DNA of 25,843 nucleotides from CAZYWA01 sp964650975 [NCBI: uncultured bacterium] (GCA_964650975.1 CAZYWA010000038.1:1-25843); one strand, 5' to 3'. Shown: positions 1 to 8,391, counted from the stretch's first letter. Made by a program: numbers and translations. The notes: generated by a model from the letters alone, not told the origin.

Positions 1-2
1 TG

Positions 3-569
3 CAGCATCACGCCAAGAACTGGACCGACGAGGACCCCGACCTGATGCTCGCGGCGCCGTTTCCGGTGACGTGGTCCAGCATGCGCCGCAAGATCTGGCG
101 CGATCTCTCGGGTCAGACCGCGTGGAAGCGCATCCAGTTCACGCTCGCGCGTCATCGCGAGAGCGAAGCGGGCTGGAAGAACCTGCGCGGAGTCGCGGTC
201 ACCAACGCGCTGCTTCTGGCGCTGCTCGCCGCGGCCGGTCATCCGGCGCTCTACCTCTTGTGGGTGGGTGCTTGGGCCACCACGCACCATCTCGTGCTCC
301 GGCTGCGCTCGATCGCCGAGCACGCGATGGTGCCCGATCCCGCCGATCCCCTACGCAACACCCGCACCACGCTCGCGAGCTGGTGGGAACGCCTGTTCAT
401 CGCGCCCAACTACGTGAACTACCACCTCGAGCACCACCTCATCATGACGGTGCCGCATTACCAGCTCCCGCGCATGCACCAGGTGCTGCGCGAGCGCGGC
501 GCGCTCGAGGGGGCTTGCGTCGAGAAGGGCTACGCCCGCGTGTTGTCGCTCGCCGCCAGCGCGGCGTGA
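3..569 (+). CDS. Fatty-acid desaturase, C-terminal part (5' end outside window)
   Basis: Membrane di-iron fatty-acid desaturase or hydroxylase, which would introduce a double bond or hydroxyl into an acyl chain at the inner membrane. The reading frame is open from base 3, so the start lies upstream of the window. Visible motifs are a histidine-rich segment at the very start (QHHAKNWTDEDPDL), a hydrophobic stretch (ALLLALLAAAGHPALYLLWV), and the classic third histidine box YHLEHHL followed by VPHYQLPRMH, typical of the FA_desaturase (PF00487) C-terminus. The first histidine box must lie upstream. The next feature downstream is a palindromic repeat and then a convergent methyltransferase, so this is probably the last gene of its transcript. 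The substrate cannot be told from this fragment. Confidence 0.88.
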   Translation, partial: QHHAKNWTDEDPDLMLAAPFPVTWSSMRRKIWRDLSGQTAWKRIQFTLARHRESEAGWKNLRGVAVTNALLLALLAAAGHPALYLLWVGAWATTHHLVLRLRSIAEHAMVPDPADPLRNTRTTLASWWERLFIAPNYVNYHLEHHLIMTVPHYQLPRMHQVLRERGALEGACVEKGYARVLSLAASAA

Positions 570-613
570 GCTTCGTGGGCGCGCGCGCCCGTGCGGTTCG
601 CGATCGATCGGTT

Positions 614-689
614 GGAGGGCTGCGATCCTTCGCCGCCGCGGCGCCGCATCGCGACCGAACGCCGCGGACGCGAGGGACCGCGTCCCTCC
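614..689 (+). repeat. Palindromic intergenic element, copy 1
   Basis: A 76-bp unit between the convergent desaturase and methyltransferase genes. The left arm starts GGAGGGCTGCGATCC. The right arm ends GAGGGACCGCGTCCCTCC, which is nearly self-palindromic. The same unit is seen at 22610-22684, inverted at 25575-25651, and as a right arm only at 7561-7583. The two arms are imperfect inverted repeats of each other. No open frame inside it looks like a gene. Confidence 0.8.
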
Positions 690-742
690 GACGGCGATCA
701 GCTTCGATCTCGCGCCAGCGCGTCGGCTCGCGTTCGAGGGTT

Positions 743-764
743 GCCCACCGAAGGATCGGTGGGC
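743..764. terminator. Hairpin between convergent genes, possible terminator
   Basis: GCCCACCGA (743-751) pairs perfectly with TCGGTGGGC (756-764) around the loop AGGA, giving a 9-bp GC-rich stem. It sits 7 bases beyond the methyltransferase stop codon on the minus strand and downstream of the desaturase, where a shared terminator would be expected. Neither side has a T-tract, so an intrinsic terminator is plausible but not shown. Confidence 0.5.
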
Positions 765-771
765 CTCCGCA

Positions 772-1596
772 TCACTCGACCCGGCCCGACACCACGGGGA
801 CGTGCCACACGGCGTAGCCGTTGGGGTCGCGGAGGGTGGCGATCATGTCGTCGAAGTGGGCGCGGAACTCGGCGGCGGTGAACGAGGTGTGCTCCGCGAC
901 GGCCTCGGCGTAGCCGTCGCGCCAGGCCTCCCAGACCGCTGCGAAGCTTTCGCGCGGCGCGCGCAGCGTGTCGACCACCACGTAGTCGACGCGAATCTCC
1001 GTCAAGCCAGCGGCCCGGAAGTGGCGGAAGGCGTGGCGCCCGATCAGCAGGTCGGTTCCCGTCGATGCGCCGAAGCGCTTCGGCCCCAGGTGCCAGAACT
1101 CGTCGGGCTCGAGGGTGCGTTTCGGGAAGTGCATCATCCCGTAGTCCTCGGCGATCACGTGGACGCGACCTCCCGCGCGGGTCACGCGCGCGAGCTCCGC
1201 GATCACCGACTCGGGCTGCGGGATCGACTGCAGCACGTGGCGGCAAACCACCAGGTCGAAGCTGCGATCGGGAAGGCCGAGCCGATAGATGCTGCGATTC
1301 TCGAAGTGCACTCGCGACGCGAGGCTCGCGAGCCTCGCGCGAGCGCGCTCCAGGTGGTCGTCGAGGATGTCGACGCCCAGCACGGTGGCGCCCGAGTAGA
1401 GCTGGGCGAGCCGGCCGGTGATCTCGCCAGTGCCGCAACCGGCGTCGAGGATGCGGATGTCCTCGGCGAGACCGTAGCGCTGGAAGAGCGCTTCTTCTTG
1501 CGGCCAGATGCAGCTCGCCTGCGCGGCGAGATTCCGCACCATCGACTCGTCGGCCATCTGCTGCGCTTGCGGGTTCCAGTCGATGCCGTCGCTCAT
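772..1596 (-). CDS. Class I SAM-dependent methyltransferase (274 aa)
   Basis: Cytoplasmic SAM-dependent methyltransferase, substrate unknown. The SAM-binding motif I, ILDAGCGTGEIT, lies at residues 49-60. The acidic end of strand 2 follows (VLGVDILDDHLERAR), then the motif FDLVVCRHVLQSIP and the post-motif ARVTRAGGRVHVIAEDYG, all typical of the Methyltransf_11/25 fold. I chose the ATG at 1596 (MSDGIDWNPQAQQMADE) because the frame upstream of it is low-complexity and runs into the divergent kinase gene. A promoter-like sequence lies directly upstream with almost no leader. The C-terminal 100 residues (EAWRDGYAEAVAEHTSF) probably cap the active site. It resembles UbiE or arsenite-methyltransferase-like enzymes only in the core. 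Confidence 0.85.
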   Translation of the reverse strand: MSDGIDWNPQAQQMADESMVRNLAAQASCIWPQEEALFQRYGLAEDIRILDAGCGTGEITGRLAQLYSGATVLGVDILDDHLERARARLASLASRVHFENRSIYRLGLPDRSFDLVVCRHVLQSIPQPESVIAELARVTRAGGRVHVIAEDYGMMHFPKRTLEPDEFWHLGPKRFGASTGTDLLIGRHAFRHFRAAGLTEIRVDYVVVDTLRAPRESFAAVWEAWRDGYAEAVAEHTSFTAAEFRAHFDDMIATLRDPNGYAVWHVPVVSGRVE

Positions 1597-1605
1597 GGGG
1601 CGGAA

Positions 1606-1634
1606 TTTATCGGATGACACGCTGCATCGCGCAA
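1606..1634 (-). promoter_or_regulatory. Candidate promoter of the methyltransferase gene, near-leaderless
   Basis: On the minus strand, TTGCGC (1634-1629) is followed after exactly 17 bases by GATAAA (1611-1606), then TTCCGCCCC and the ATG at 1596. This matches -35/-10 spacing, with a moderate -35 and 4 of 6 matches in the -10. Transcription would begin within a few bases of the start codon. That would explain the absence of a Shine-Dalgarno sequence. Confidence 0.4.
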
Positions 1635-1684
1635 GCCGGTTGACTTGGCGTGGGTGCGAGACGCACTGTTCGAGCGCGATCGCG

Positions 1685-4402
1685 ATGGCTGGTGATACTG
1701 AGCTCGTGACCCCCCGCCCAACATCGACCGACGACCCACGAGATCTCGACGCAGCAGCCGGGAGTGCGGTCCCCCTGCCCGAGCAGGCGCTGCTGCGGAT
1801 CGTGACCGAGAACGCGCGCGTCGGCCTGGTCATCGTCAGCGCCGATCGCCGCTACGTGTACGCCAACGCCACCTACGGCGAGATCCTCGACCTGCCGGTG
1901 TCCGGTCTCGTCGGCCAGCGGCTCGAGGACGTGCTGGCCGGCGTTTATCAGGAGCAGGTCCGCCCGTGCCTCGATCGTGCCTTCGCGGGAGAGCGGGTCG
2001 GTTACGAGCTGCGCAAGCCCACCGCGGACGGTGATCGTTACTTCTCGGTCCGGTACGAGCCGACCGAGGTGGAGGGTTCGGTCGCGCTGGTGGTGGTCGT
2101 GATCACGGACATCATCGAGCGCAGGCAGACGCAGGTCGATTCGAGCCGCCTCGCCGCGATCGTCGAGTCCTCGGACGACGCCATCGTCAGCAAGGATCTG
2201 GACGGCATCGTCACCAGCTGGAACCAGGGCGCGGAACGGATGTTCGGCTACTCGGCCGCCGAGATGGTGGGAACCTCGATCCGGCGGCTGATTCCCGCCG
2301 ACCGCCAGGACGAAGAAGCGCACATCCTGGAGAAGATCCGGCGGGGCGAGCGGGTGCAGCACTTCGAGACGCTGCGACGGACCAAGGACGGGCGGACGAT
2401 CAGCGTCTCGGTGGCGGCGTCACCCATCAAGGACGCGACCGGCACGGTCATCGGCGCCTCCAAGGTGGCGCGAGACATCAGCGCGCGAAAGCGGGCCGAG
2501 GAGGACGCGCGCTTTCAGCAAACGATGCTGATGACCGAGCGCGAGCTGACGCTCGACGGCATTCTGGTGGTCGACGACCAGTCCCAGGTGCTGTCCTACA
2601 ACGGGCGTTTCGCCGAAATGTGGGGAATTTCCGCCGACATCCTCTCGGCCCGGGCGGATGCGGCCTTGCTGCAGGCCGTCCGCGACAAGCTGCTCGATCC
2701 CGAGCGCTTCATGGAGCGGGTACGACATCTCTACGATCGCCACGACGAGGCGTCGCACGACGAGGTCGAGCTGACCGACGGCCGGGTCTTCGACCGGTAT
2801 TCGGCCCCGATACGTACTTCCGACGGCCGGTACTACGGGCGGGTCTGGTACTTCCGCGACGTGACGGAGCGGAAGCAGGCGATCGAGGCGCTGCGAGAGG
2901 AGCAGGATCGCGCGCAGCGCTACCTGGACACGGCCGACGTGATCCTGCTCGCGCTGAACGACGCGGGCCGGATCACGCTGGTCAACCGCAAAGGTTGCGA
3001 TCTCCTGGGATGGACCGAGGCGGAGCTCTTGGGACGGGATTGGATCGAGACCTGCCTGCCGCCCCGGGTCCGGCAAGGGCTCACCCAGAAGCTCGCGAAT
3101 CTCATGGAGGGCGATCTCTCGGCCGTCGAGAACCCCATCCTCACGAAGAAAGGACGGGAGCGGCTGATCGAATGGCGTAACCAGGTGCTGCGCGATGGCG
3201 CCGGGCGCGTCATCGGGACGTTGAGCTCGGGCGCCGACGTCACCGAGCGAAGGAGCCTCGAGGAGCAGTATCACCAGGCGCGGAAGATGGATGCCATCGG
3301 GCGGTTGGCCGCCGGCGTGGCGCACGACTTCAACAACCTCCTGACCGCCATTCTGGGCCACTGCGGGCTGCTGCTTGCCGATCTCGCTCCGAACGATCCC
3401 AGCCGCGAGGACATCCAGGGAATTCAGGCGGCCGGCGAGCGCGCCGCGACGCTCACGCGGCAGCTGCTGGCGTTCAGTCGCAAGCAGATCATCGAACCCA
3501 AGCTGCTCGACCTCAACGCGGTGATCGGCAACATGCGCAAGATGCTCGAACGTCTGATCGGTGAAGACGTGACGATCGCGTTGCGCCTCGCGCCCGAGCT
3601 GGGAGCCGTCAAGGCCGATGATGGGCAGACCGAGCAGATCGTCCTGAATCTTGCGGTGAACGCGCGCGACGCCATGCCGAACGGCGGCACGCTCACCATC
3701 GAAACCGGCAACGTCGAGCTCGACGAGGACGATCCGCGCGCCGGCGGCTCCGTGAAACGGGGACCCTACGTGGCGCTCACGGTGAGCGACACCGGGACCG
3801 GCATGTCGCCGGAAGTGCAGGCGCGTTTGTTCGAGCCGTTCTTCACCACCAAGGAGGCCGGCAAGGGCACGGGGCTCGGACTGGCCACCGTGTCCGGCAT
3901 CGCGACGCGCGGCGGCGGCGGCGTGAGTGTCGAGAGCGAGCTCGGCAAAGGAACGTCGTTCACCGTGTATTTCCCTCGAGTGCCCCGGGGCGAGGTCGTC
4001 ACGGAAGCACCCCTTCCGGTCGCCCGGAAGGCGTCCGCGGGAGAGACGGTGCTGGTGGTCGAGGATGCGGACGAGCTTCGCGAGCTGGCGAAGCGAATGC
4101 TGGAGCGCGACAGCTACACGGTGCTACTCGCGGCGAACGCGAAGGAAGCGCTCGAGGTGTTCGAGCGAAACGCGTCGATCGACGTGATCGTGACCGACGT
4201 CGTCATGCCCGGCGGCAGCGGGCCAGAGCTGACGAAGCGCCTGATCGCGCAGCGGCCGGGGCTCAAGGTCATCTACATGTCGGGGTACACCGAGGACGCC
4301 ATCACCCACCATGGCGTGCTCGATCCTGGGATCGTGTTTCTGCACAAGCCCTTCACGGCGGAGAGTCTCGGCCGGAAGATCCGCGAGGTGCTGGATCGCT
4401 GA
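1685..4402 (+). CDS. Soluble hybrid histidine kinase, four PAS domains plus receiver (905 aa)
   Basis: Cytoplasmic sensor kinase with no membrane segment. PAS modules lie at about 35-145, 154-271, 288-398 (more divergent) and 411-527; each of the first three ends in the usual linker (DIIERRQT, DISARKRAE, DVTERKQA) and the fourth in DVTERRSLEE. HisKA follows with the phosphoacceptor His547 in GVAHDFNNLLTAILGH. The ATPase domain has the N box NLAVNARDAM, the G1 box DTGTGM and the G2 box GKGTGLGLATV. A C-terminal receiver (about 786-905) carries Asp838 in VIVTDVVMPGG and the conserved KPF lysine. I chose ATG 1685; GTG 1706 is an alternative, and an upstream in-frame extension to 1508 would overlap the divergent methyltransferase gene. 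The signal is unknown, and no separate response regulator is adjacent. Confidence 0.93.
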   Translation: MAGDTELVTPRPTSTDDPRDLDAAAGSAVPLPEQALLRIVTENARVGLVIVSADRRYVYANATYGEILDLPVSGLVGQRLEDVLAGVYQEQVRPCLDRAFAGERVGYELRKPTADGDRYFSVRYEPTEVEGSVALVVVVITDIIERRQTQVDSSRLAAIVESSDDAIVSKDLDGIVTSWNQGAERMFGYSAAEMVGTSIRRLIPADRQDEEAHILEKIRRGERVQHFETLRRTKDGRTISVSVAASPIKDATGTVIGASKVARDISARKRAEEDARFQQTMLMTERELTLDGILVVDDQSQVLSYNGRFAEMWGISADILSARADAALLQAVRDKLLDPERFMERVRHLYDRHDEASHDEVELTDGRVFDRYSAPIRTSDGRYYGRVWYFRDVTERKQAIEALREEQDRAQRYLDTADVILLALNDAGRITLVNRKGCDLLGWTEAELLGRDWIETCLPPRVRQGLTQKLANLMEGDLSAVENPILTKKGRERLIEWRNQVLRDGAGRVIGTLSSGADVTERRSLEEQYHQARKMDAIGRLAAGVAHDFNNLLTAILGHCGLLLADLAPNDPSREDIQGIQAAGERAATLTRQLLAFSRKQIIEPKLLDLNAVIGNMRKMLERLIGEDVTIALRLAPELGAVKADDGQTEQIVLNLAVNARDAMPNGGTLTIETGNVELDEDDPRAGGSVKRGPYVALTVSDTGTGMSPEVQARLFEPFFTTKEAGKGTGLGLATVSGIATRGGGGVSVESELGKGTSFTVYFPRVPRGEVVTEAPLPVARKASAGETVLVVEDADELRELAKRMLERDSYTVLLAANAKEALEVFERNASIDVIVTDVVMPGGSGPELTKRLIAQRPGLKVIYMSGYTEDAITHHGVLDPGIVFLHKPFTAESLGRKIREVLDR

Positions 4403-4452
4403 GGCCAGCGCAGAGGCTCGAGGCAGGATGCCAGCCGGAGGCCCGCTCGCCA

Positions 4453-7080
4453 TCACTGGTGACGGCGGCGATCGTCCTCCTGAGAAGGCGCGGCGGCCGG
4501 TGAATGCGCGCCCCCGGAGGGCGGTGCGCTCGGAGCGCGCTCGACCTGCGGCGGCCGCCGTTCGGGCTGCGGTGCGCGCGGAGCTTCGTAGCGTGGCGCC
4601 GAACGGGGCGGCGGCTCGTAGCGAGGTTCGGGACGAGCTTCGCGGCGCGGTTGGAAGCGCGGCTCGGGGGCGGGCTCGTAGCGCGGCTCTGCCCGAGGCT
4701 CCGCGCGAGGTTGGAACCGCGGCTCGGGTGAGGGCGCGGGTGCTTCGTACCGCGGTGCGTATCGCGGCGCTTCTCGCGGCATTTGCTGTGGCGCCTCCTG
4801 CGGTGCCTGGCGCCGCTCGGGTGCGGCGTCGATCGTGTAGCCGCGGTGCGGCTCGACCGGCTCGGGAGACCGAGGGGAGACCTCGGGCCGGCTCCACGAT
4901 CGGTTGGGAGACCAGACATCCGGCGCCGGAGCTGGCGCCGCCGGAGCTCGGAAAGTGTGCGGCGGCTCCATCACGGAGTGGGGCACCTCGGGCGGCTCGG
5001 ACGGTTGCGCGAGCCACGGGTTGGGACGCGGGTGCCACGCGCCGGGCTGTGAGTCGGAGTGCATGCCCACGGCGCCGTCGAGACGCTCGTCGTGGTGTGG
5101 CCAGTGCTGTGACGGGCCCGCGCCCGCGCTGGCGGTCGGTGTGTACGAGCGAGGCTCCGCCGCGATGCGCGTCACGTTCTGCGGCCGATGGTAGAGATCG
5201 CCGTAAGGTCCGCTCTTCGCGGTCGTGACCGGCGGAAGGCGGCTCTTGCCGGCGGGCGCGGGCACGTAGGTCGGCGGAGCGACCGTGTGAATCGGCGGGG
5301 CCTCGTAGACCGGCAGCGCGCCGGCTGGGCCGTACCAGCCGGTGTGGATTCGGATCGCGCTCGGAGGACACGGCGCGGCGTACCAGCCGACCCGCAGGAA
5401 GCGGGCGCGCGGGTCGTAGGCGTACGACCAGCCCCACCACGGGTGGTAACGGACGCCGAATCCCCACGTGCACGGGCGAGCGAAGAACTGCCGCCCGTAC
5501 CAGGGCCGGTAGTAATAGCCGGTGCCGAACACCACCGTGGCGCCCCACGGATAGCAGCCGACGTAGCCTGGCAAGTAGCCCTCGTACACGTAGTCGGGAG
5601 TCGAGTCGTACACGTAGACGTAGCGCGCGTTGTAGACGGGGTAGCTGGGCGGGATCGCGTCCACCTCGGGCGGACGCTCGTCGCTCACCTCCCACGGCCC
5701 CACGGCGTTCTCGGATACGAACCACACGCCTTGATCGACGGCGAAGAAGCGCCCGCCGATCCGCAGCACCTGGGACGAGGTGTTGACGGCGTACTCGACC
5801 TCGGTGCCCGGGATGCGCTCGAAACGCGGCGGGCCGTCGTAGACCACGTCGAGATGCGCCGCGTGACGGTCGATCGCGGCGGTCTGCGGCGTCTGCGCCG
5901 CGATCACCGCGTCCTGCGCCTCGGGCGTTCCGGCGACGTTGGCGCGCACGTGCGACTTCGGCCCCTCGCGCGGGATGCGCGCGAAGTCCGCGGGCAGGGC
6001 GTCGGCGGCGACGAAGCTCCACGAACCGTCGAGCGAGGTACTGGTGAACCAGCGGCCCGAGAGCAGCACGAAGATGTGCCGCGAGCCGATGTCGAGGAAC
6101 ACGTCGCTCTCGGTGTTGGTCGCGGTGAGCAGGCCGGTGCCGGTGACCGGAGCCCAGTCGGGCTCGCCGTCGAACGCGAGCAGCTCGGCGGGATCGGTGG
6201 AGACCAGAATTTCGGGGATCAGGCGCGGCGCGCTCGGCGAAGGCTCAGCCGACGCGGGCCGCACTTCCACGGAGCCCTGGGTCTGGTTGGCGGGGCCGGC
6301 GGCGCCCTGTACCGCCTCGGCCTGGCGCCTCGCTTCCGCCACCGCGCTCGCGACCGGGGCGGGCGGCTCGATGCCGCCGCTCCACGGACCCTTCACGTCG
6401 TTCGCCTGGTACCAGAGATCGCCGTTGGTGGTGTAGTAGCTCTGCGTCGCCGGATCGTGGATCACCGCGAAGTCCGTGTTCACGACCTGCTCGAGCGCCG
6501 TGCCCTCGATGGGCCGCAGCAGCGGCTCGCCGTCGATCAGCATCAGCACCGCGGGAACCTTCGACACCAGGATCCGCGGGGGATCGGTGCGCAAGGCTGC
6601 GGCGGCGCGTTGCTCCTCGGCGGCGCTCGCGGCGGCACTCGCCAGGACGTCGAGCGGGATGCTGGAGCTCCATTTGGGAATCGCGGCTTCGATGACCGCG
6701 GCGACTCGCTTCTCGTCGTCGGCCGATGCGTCGGGGAGGTGGACGCGGGTCACGACCACGCGCGGGAACGTCGCGATCCGGCTCGACGGATCGGTGGCCA
6801 CCTTGGCGGTGAGCCAGATCGCGCCGAAGGTCGGCTCGGCGTTCCCACCGATCGGTACGATCGAGATCGCCGCGCGGCTCTCGAGCGTGTCGCCGGCGAG
6901 CGAGTCGACGTGCGGCTCGTAGACGCGGATCACGCCTTCGGGAGTGGGGATGTCACGCGGCCAGCCTGGAGCGGCGGCGCGCGCCGCGGGAACGCAGCCG
7001 AGGATCGAAACCGCGAGAGCCAGCGCCGCCCAGCACACGGCGGTCGCCCGCTCGGGCGCGTCCGTCAGCGCTCCTTCCAC
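4453..7080 (-). CDS. Large secreted repeat protein, Tyr/Trp-rich with Pro/Arg-rich tail (about 875 aa)
   Basis: Exported protein of unknown function. Near the N-terminus is a hydrophobic signal segment (CWAALALAVSILGCVPAARA). ILGC could be an atypical lipobox, or cleavage could follow ARA. A module of about 70 residues then recurs three times, at about 168-238, 287-360 and 408-475: PPRILVSKVPAVLMLIDGEP, IPEILVSTDPAELLAFDGEP, and a divergent third ending GVWFVSENAVGPWEV. Next is a Tyr/Gly/Trp-rich block (PDYVYEGYLPGYVGCYPWG, FGTGYYYRPWYG). The last 160 residues are a Pro/Arg/Glu-rich tail with EPRYEP and EPRFQPR repeats. I recall similar proteins carrying a generic carbohydrate-binding V/XII label, which I cannot verify. 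The start is uncertain: GTG 7080 is chosen to place the signal peptide near the N-terminus; ATG 7191 would add 37 residues. It converges on the kinase gene. Confidence 0.8.
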   Translation of the reverse strand: MEGALTDAPERATAVCWAALALAVSILGCVPAARAAAPGWPRDIPTPEGVIRVYEPHVDSLAGDTLESRAAISIVPIGGNAEPTFGAIWLTAKVATDPSSRIATFPRVVVTRVHLPDASADDEKRVAAVIEAAIPKWSSSIPLDVLASAAASAAEEQRAAAALRTDPPRILVSKVPAVLMLIDGEPLLRPIEGTALEQVVNTDFAVIHDPATQSYYTTNGDLWYQANDVKGPWSGGIEPPAPVASAVAEARRQAEAVQGAAGPANQTQGSVEVRPASAEPSPSAPRLIPEILVSTDPAELLAFDGEPDWAPVTGTGLLTATNTESDVFLDIGSRHIFVLLSGRWFTSTSLDGSWSFVAADALPADFARIPREGPKSHVRANVAGTPEAQDAVIAAQTPQTAAIDRHAAHLDVVYDGPPRFERIPGTEVEYAVNTSSQVLRIGGRFFAVDQGVWFVSENAVGPWEVSDERPPEVDAIPPSYPVYNARYVYVYDSTPDYVYEGYLPGYVGCYPWGATVVFGTGYYYRPWYGRQFFARPCTWGFGVRYHPWWGWSYAYDPRARFLRVGWYAAPCPPSAIRIHTGWYGPAGALPVYEAPPIHTVAPPTYVPAPAGKSRLPPVTTAKSGPYGDLYHRPQNVTRIAAEPRSYTPTASAGAGPSQHWPHHDERLDGAVGMHSDSQPGAWHPRPNPWLAQPSEPPEVPHSVMEPPHTFRAPAAPAPAPDVWSPNRSWSRPEVSPRSPEPVEPHRGYTIDAAPERRQAPQEAPQQMPREAPRYAPRYEAPAPSPEPRFQPRAEPRAEPRYEPAPEPRFQPRREARPEPRYEPPPRSAPRYEAPRAPQPERRPPQVERAPSAPPSGGAHSPAAAPSQEDDRRRHQ

Positions 7081-7620
7081 CCTCCGGTTACGCGCGTCGG
7101 CACGCCTTGCCGCAACCGATCGATGCACGGAGGGGAGGACACCGTGCCTTCCGGAACCTGCCCACATCGCTGATGAATCGAAGACGTCCATGGCTCGACC
7201 GAGCCGCGCGGTCCGGGGCTGTCAGATCTTCTGCCGCGTAGCGCCGCTCGGTTCCTCCGAGCCGAAGAAATGCATTCGGAGTGCCGACGGAGAGTCGGAA
7301 CGCCGTTGCTCGCGAACGCGGGCACTCTCTCACTTTGCCCACCTCGGGCCGGCTCGGGCGACGGACGTCCGGTGGCTGTGCGAGGGTGCTCGAGCCCGCG
7401 CCAACCGGAAGCACTCGCCGGGTGTGAGCCCCCATCGCGCGGGGCGAATGCAGGCGAGGCGAGCGCACGATCGAGTCTCGATCGCGGCCGAGCCGTGCCC
7501 GAGCACGGCCATCGGACGGCCGGCGTCCGAGACGGAGACCGCAAACTGCGACACTACCCGGACGCGAGGGACCGCCTCCCTCCAGCGCGGCTCGAGTGGC
7601 TCGGGGGCCAGGGACGACGT
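7081..7620. other. Gene-free stretch between two minus-strand secreted-protein genes
   Basis: About 540 bases with no open frame resembling a protein; the frames present are Arg/Ala/Ser-rich and overlap each other on both strands. It holds the solitary half palindromic element at 7561-7583 and a small hairpin (GCTCGG at 7246-7251, loop TTCCT, CCGAGC at 7257-7262). The promoter of the downstream minus-strand gene should lie here, but I cannot point to convincing -35/-10 boxes. Confidence 0.6.
7561..7583 (+). repeat. Palindromic intergenic element, solitary right arm (copy 2)
   Basis: GACGCGAGGGACC at 7561 continues to GCCTCCCTCC, ending at 7583. It differs at one base from the right arm of copy 1 (667-689). 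About 15 bases upstream still resemble the interior of copy 1 (GCGAC...GGACGCGAGG), but the left arm GGAGGGCTGCGG is absent. It looks like a decayed or truncated copy. Confidence 0.65.
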
Positions 7621-8391
7621 CTACTTCGACTTGCCGAAGTGCACCGGCATCGGGCCGCTCTTGTCCCTGGGGTGGCTCGCGGGTCGCGGCACGTAGGTCG
7701 GGGGCCAGCCGCGCGGGTAGTACGGGTAGTAAGGGTGCGAGTGATTCCAGTATCCGCCCCGCCAGTAGTCGTGCGACCAGGCCCACTGGCTCGAGTGGTG
7801 GTCCCAGTCGGCCCAGAGCGGCCACGTCGTCGCCGCGACCAGCGCGCCGCCCACGAGCCACGGTGCGATCCCCGACCACGCGTAGCGCGGCTCGGCCTCG
7901 TACACGTTGGTCGTGTAGAAGCGCTGGGTGTCGAGGTCGTAGCGCGGAGGTCCGGTGGTGATGCTCGATCGAGGCGCCTCGGCCGGCGGAGGCGGGGGCG
8001 GCGCGGTGGGAGCTTCCGGCGCGCAGCTCATCCCCCACTTGGTGCCGCAGGGCGCGATCTGGCGTTGCGTGGCCACCGAGTCGACGATGCGCTTCTGATC
8101 GCTGGTGAGCCGCAGTGGATCGCAGCCCGACGCCCACCCGTTCGAGCACGCCACGTAGTTGCGCTGCAGCGACGCTTCCTCGACCCTGGTGCGCTGGTCC
8201 GAGGTGAGCTGCGCCGGGTTGCAGTTGCCGGCGTCGCCGTTCACGCACGCGACGTAGTTCTGTTGCGAGCCGGCCGGCGCGCCTGCCGCACCGCTGGAAC
8301 CCGGCGCCGCGCTCCACGCCGCGCGCGGCGCGGCGAGCGCGGCGAGAGAGACGAGCGAAGCGACGAAAACCCTCGAAAATGCGGCTTTCAT
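7621..8391 (-). CDS. Secreted protein with three 33-residue Cys-X7-Cys repeats (256 aa)
   Basis: Exported protein of unknown function. It begins MKAAFSRVFVASLVSLAALA with a Sec signal peptide, cleavage probable near AAWSA (residue 28). Residues 44-125 hold three tandem units of exactly 33 residues. Units 1 and 2 share NYVAC, LTSDQ and a C-X7-C pair (C49/C57, C82/C90). Unit 3 keeps only the cysteines (C115/C123) and is cut short by a poly-proline run (130-136). One hydrophobic segment follows (IAPWLVGGALVAATTWPLWA, 175-194), then a His/Trp/Tyr-rich tail (WRGGYWNHSHPYYPYYPRGW). ATG 8391 is chosen for the signal peptide; the frame is open to 8589 upstream. The oxidised cysteine pairs suggest an extracytoplasmic location. 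The other secreted protein lies next on the same strand. Confidence 0.82.
   Translation of the reverse strand: MKAAFSRVFVASLVSLAALAAPRAAWSAAPGSSGAAGAPAGSQQNYVACVNGDAGNCNPAQLTSDQRTRVEEASLQRNYVACSNGWASGCDPLRLTSDQKRIVDSVATQRQIAPCGTKWGMSCAPEAPTAPPPPPPAEAPRSSITTGPPRYDLDTQRFYTTNVYEAEPRYAWSGIAPWLVGGALVAATTWPLWADWDHHSSQWAWSHDYWRGGYWNHSHPYYPYYPRGWPPTYVPRPASHPRDKSGPMPVHFGKSK

Noticed and set aside
2420-3361. 313-codon minus-strand frame inside the hybrid kinase gene
   Set aside because: Antisense to the PAS domains, which carry clear family motifs; no independent evidence for a gene.
4600-4770. Short recurring DNA units (GGCTCG, GGTTGGAA, GCGCGG) suggesting a tandem array or CRISPR
   Set aside because: The units are irregular and are explained by the in-frame EPRYEP/EPRFQPR tail of the secreted protein; there is no constant repeat with unique spacers.
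5188-7173. 661-codon plus-strand frame opposite the large secreted protein gene
   Set aside because: Arg/Gly/Val-rich with no motif; the minus strand has a signal peptide and internal protein repeats.
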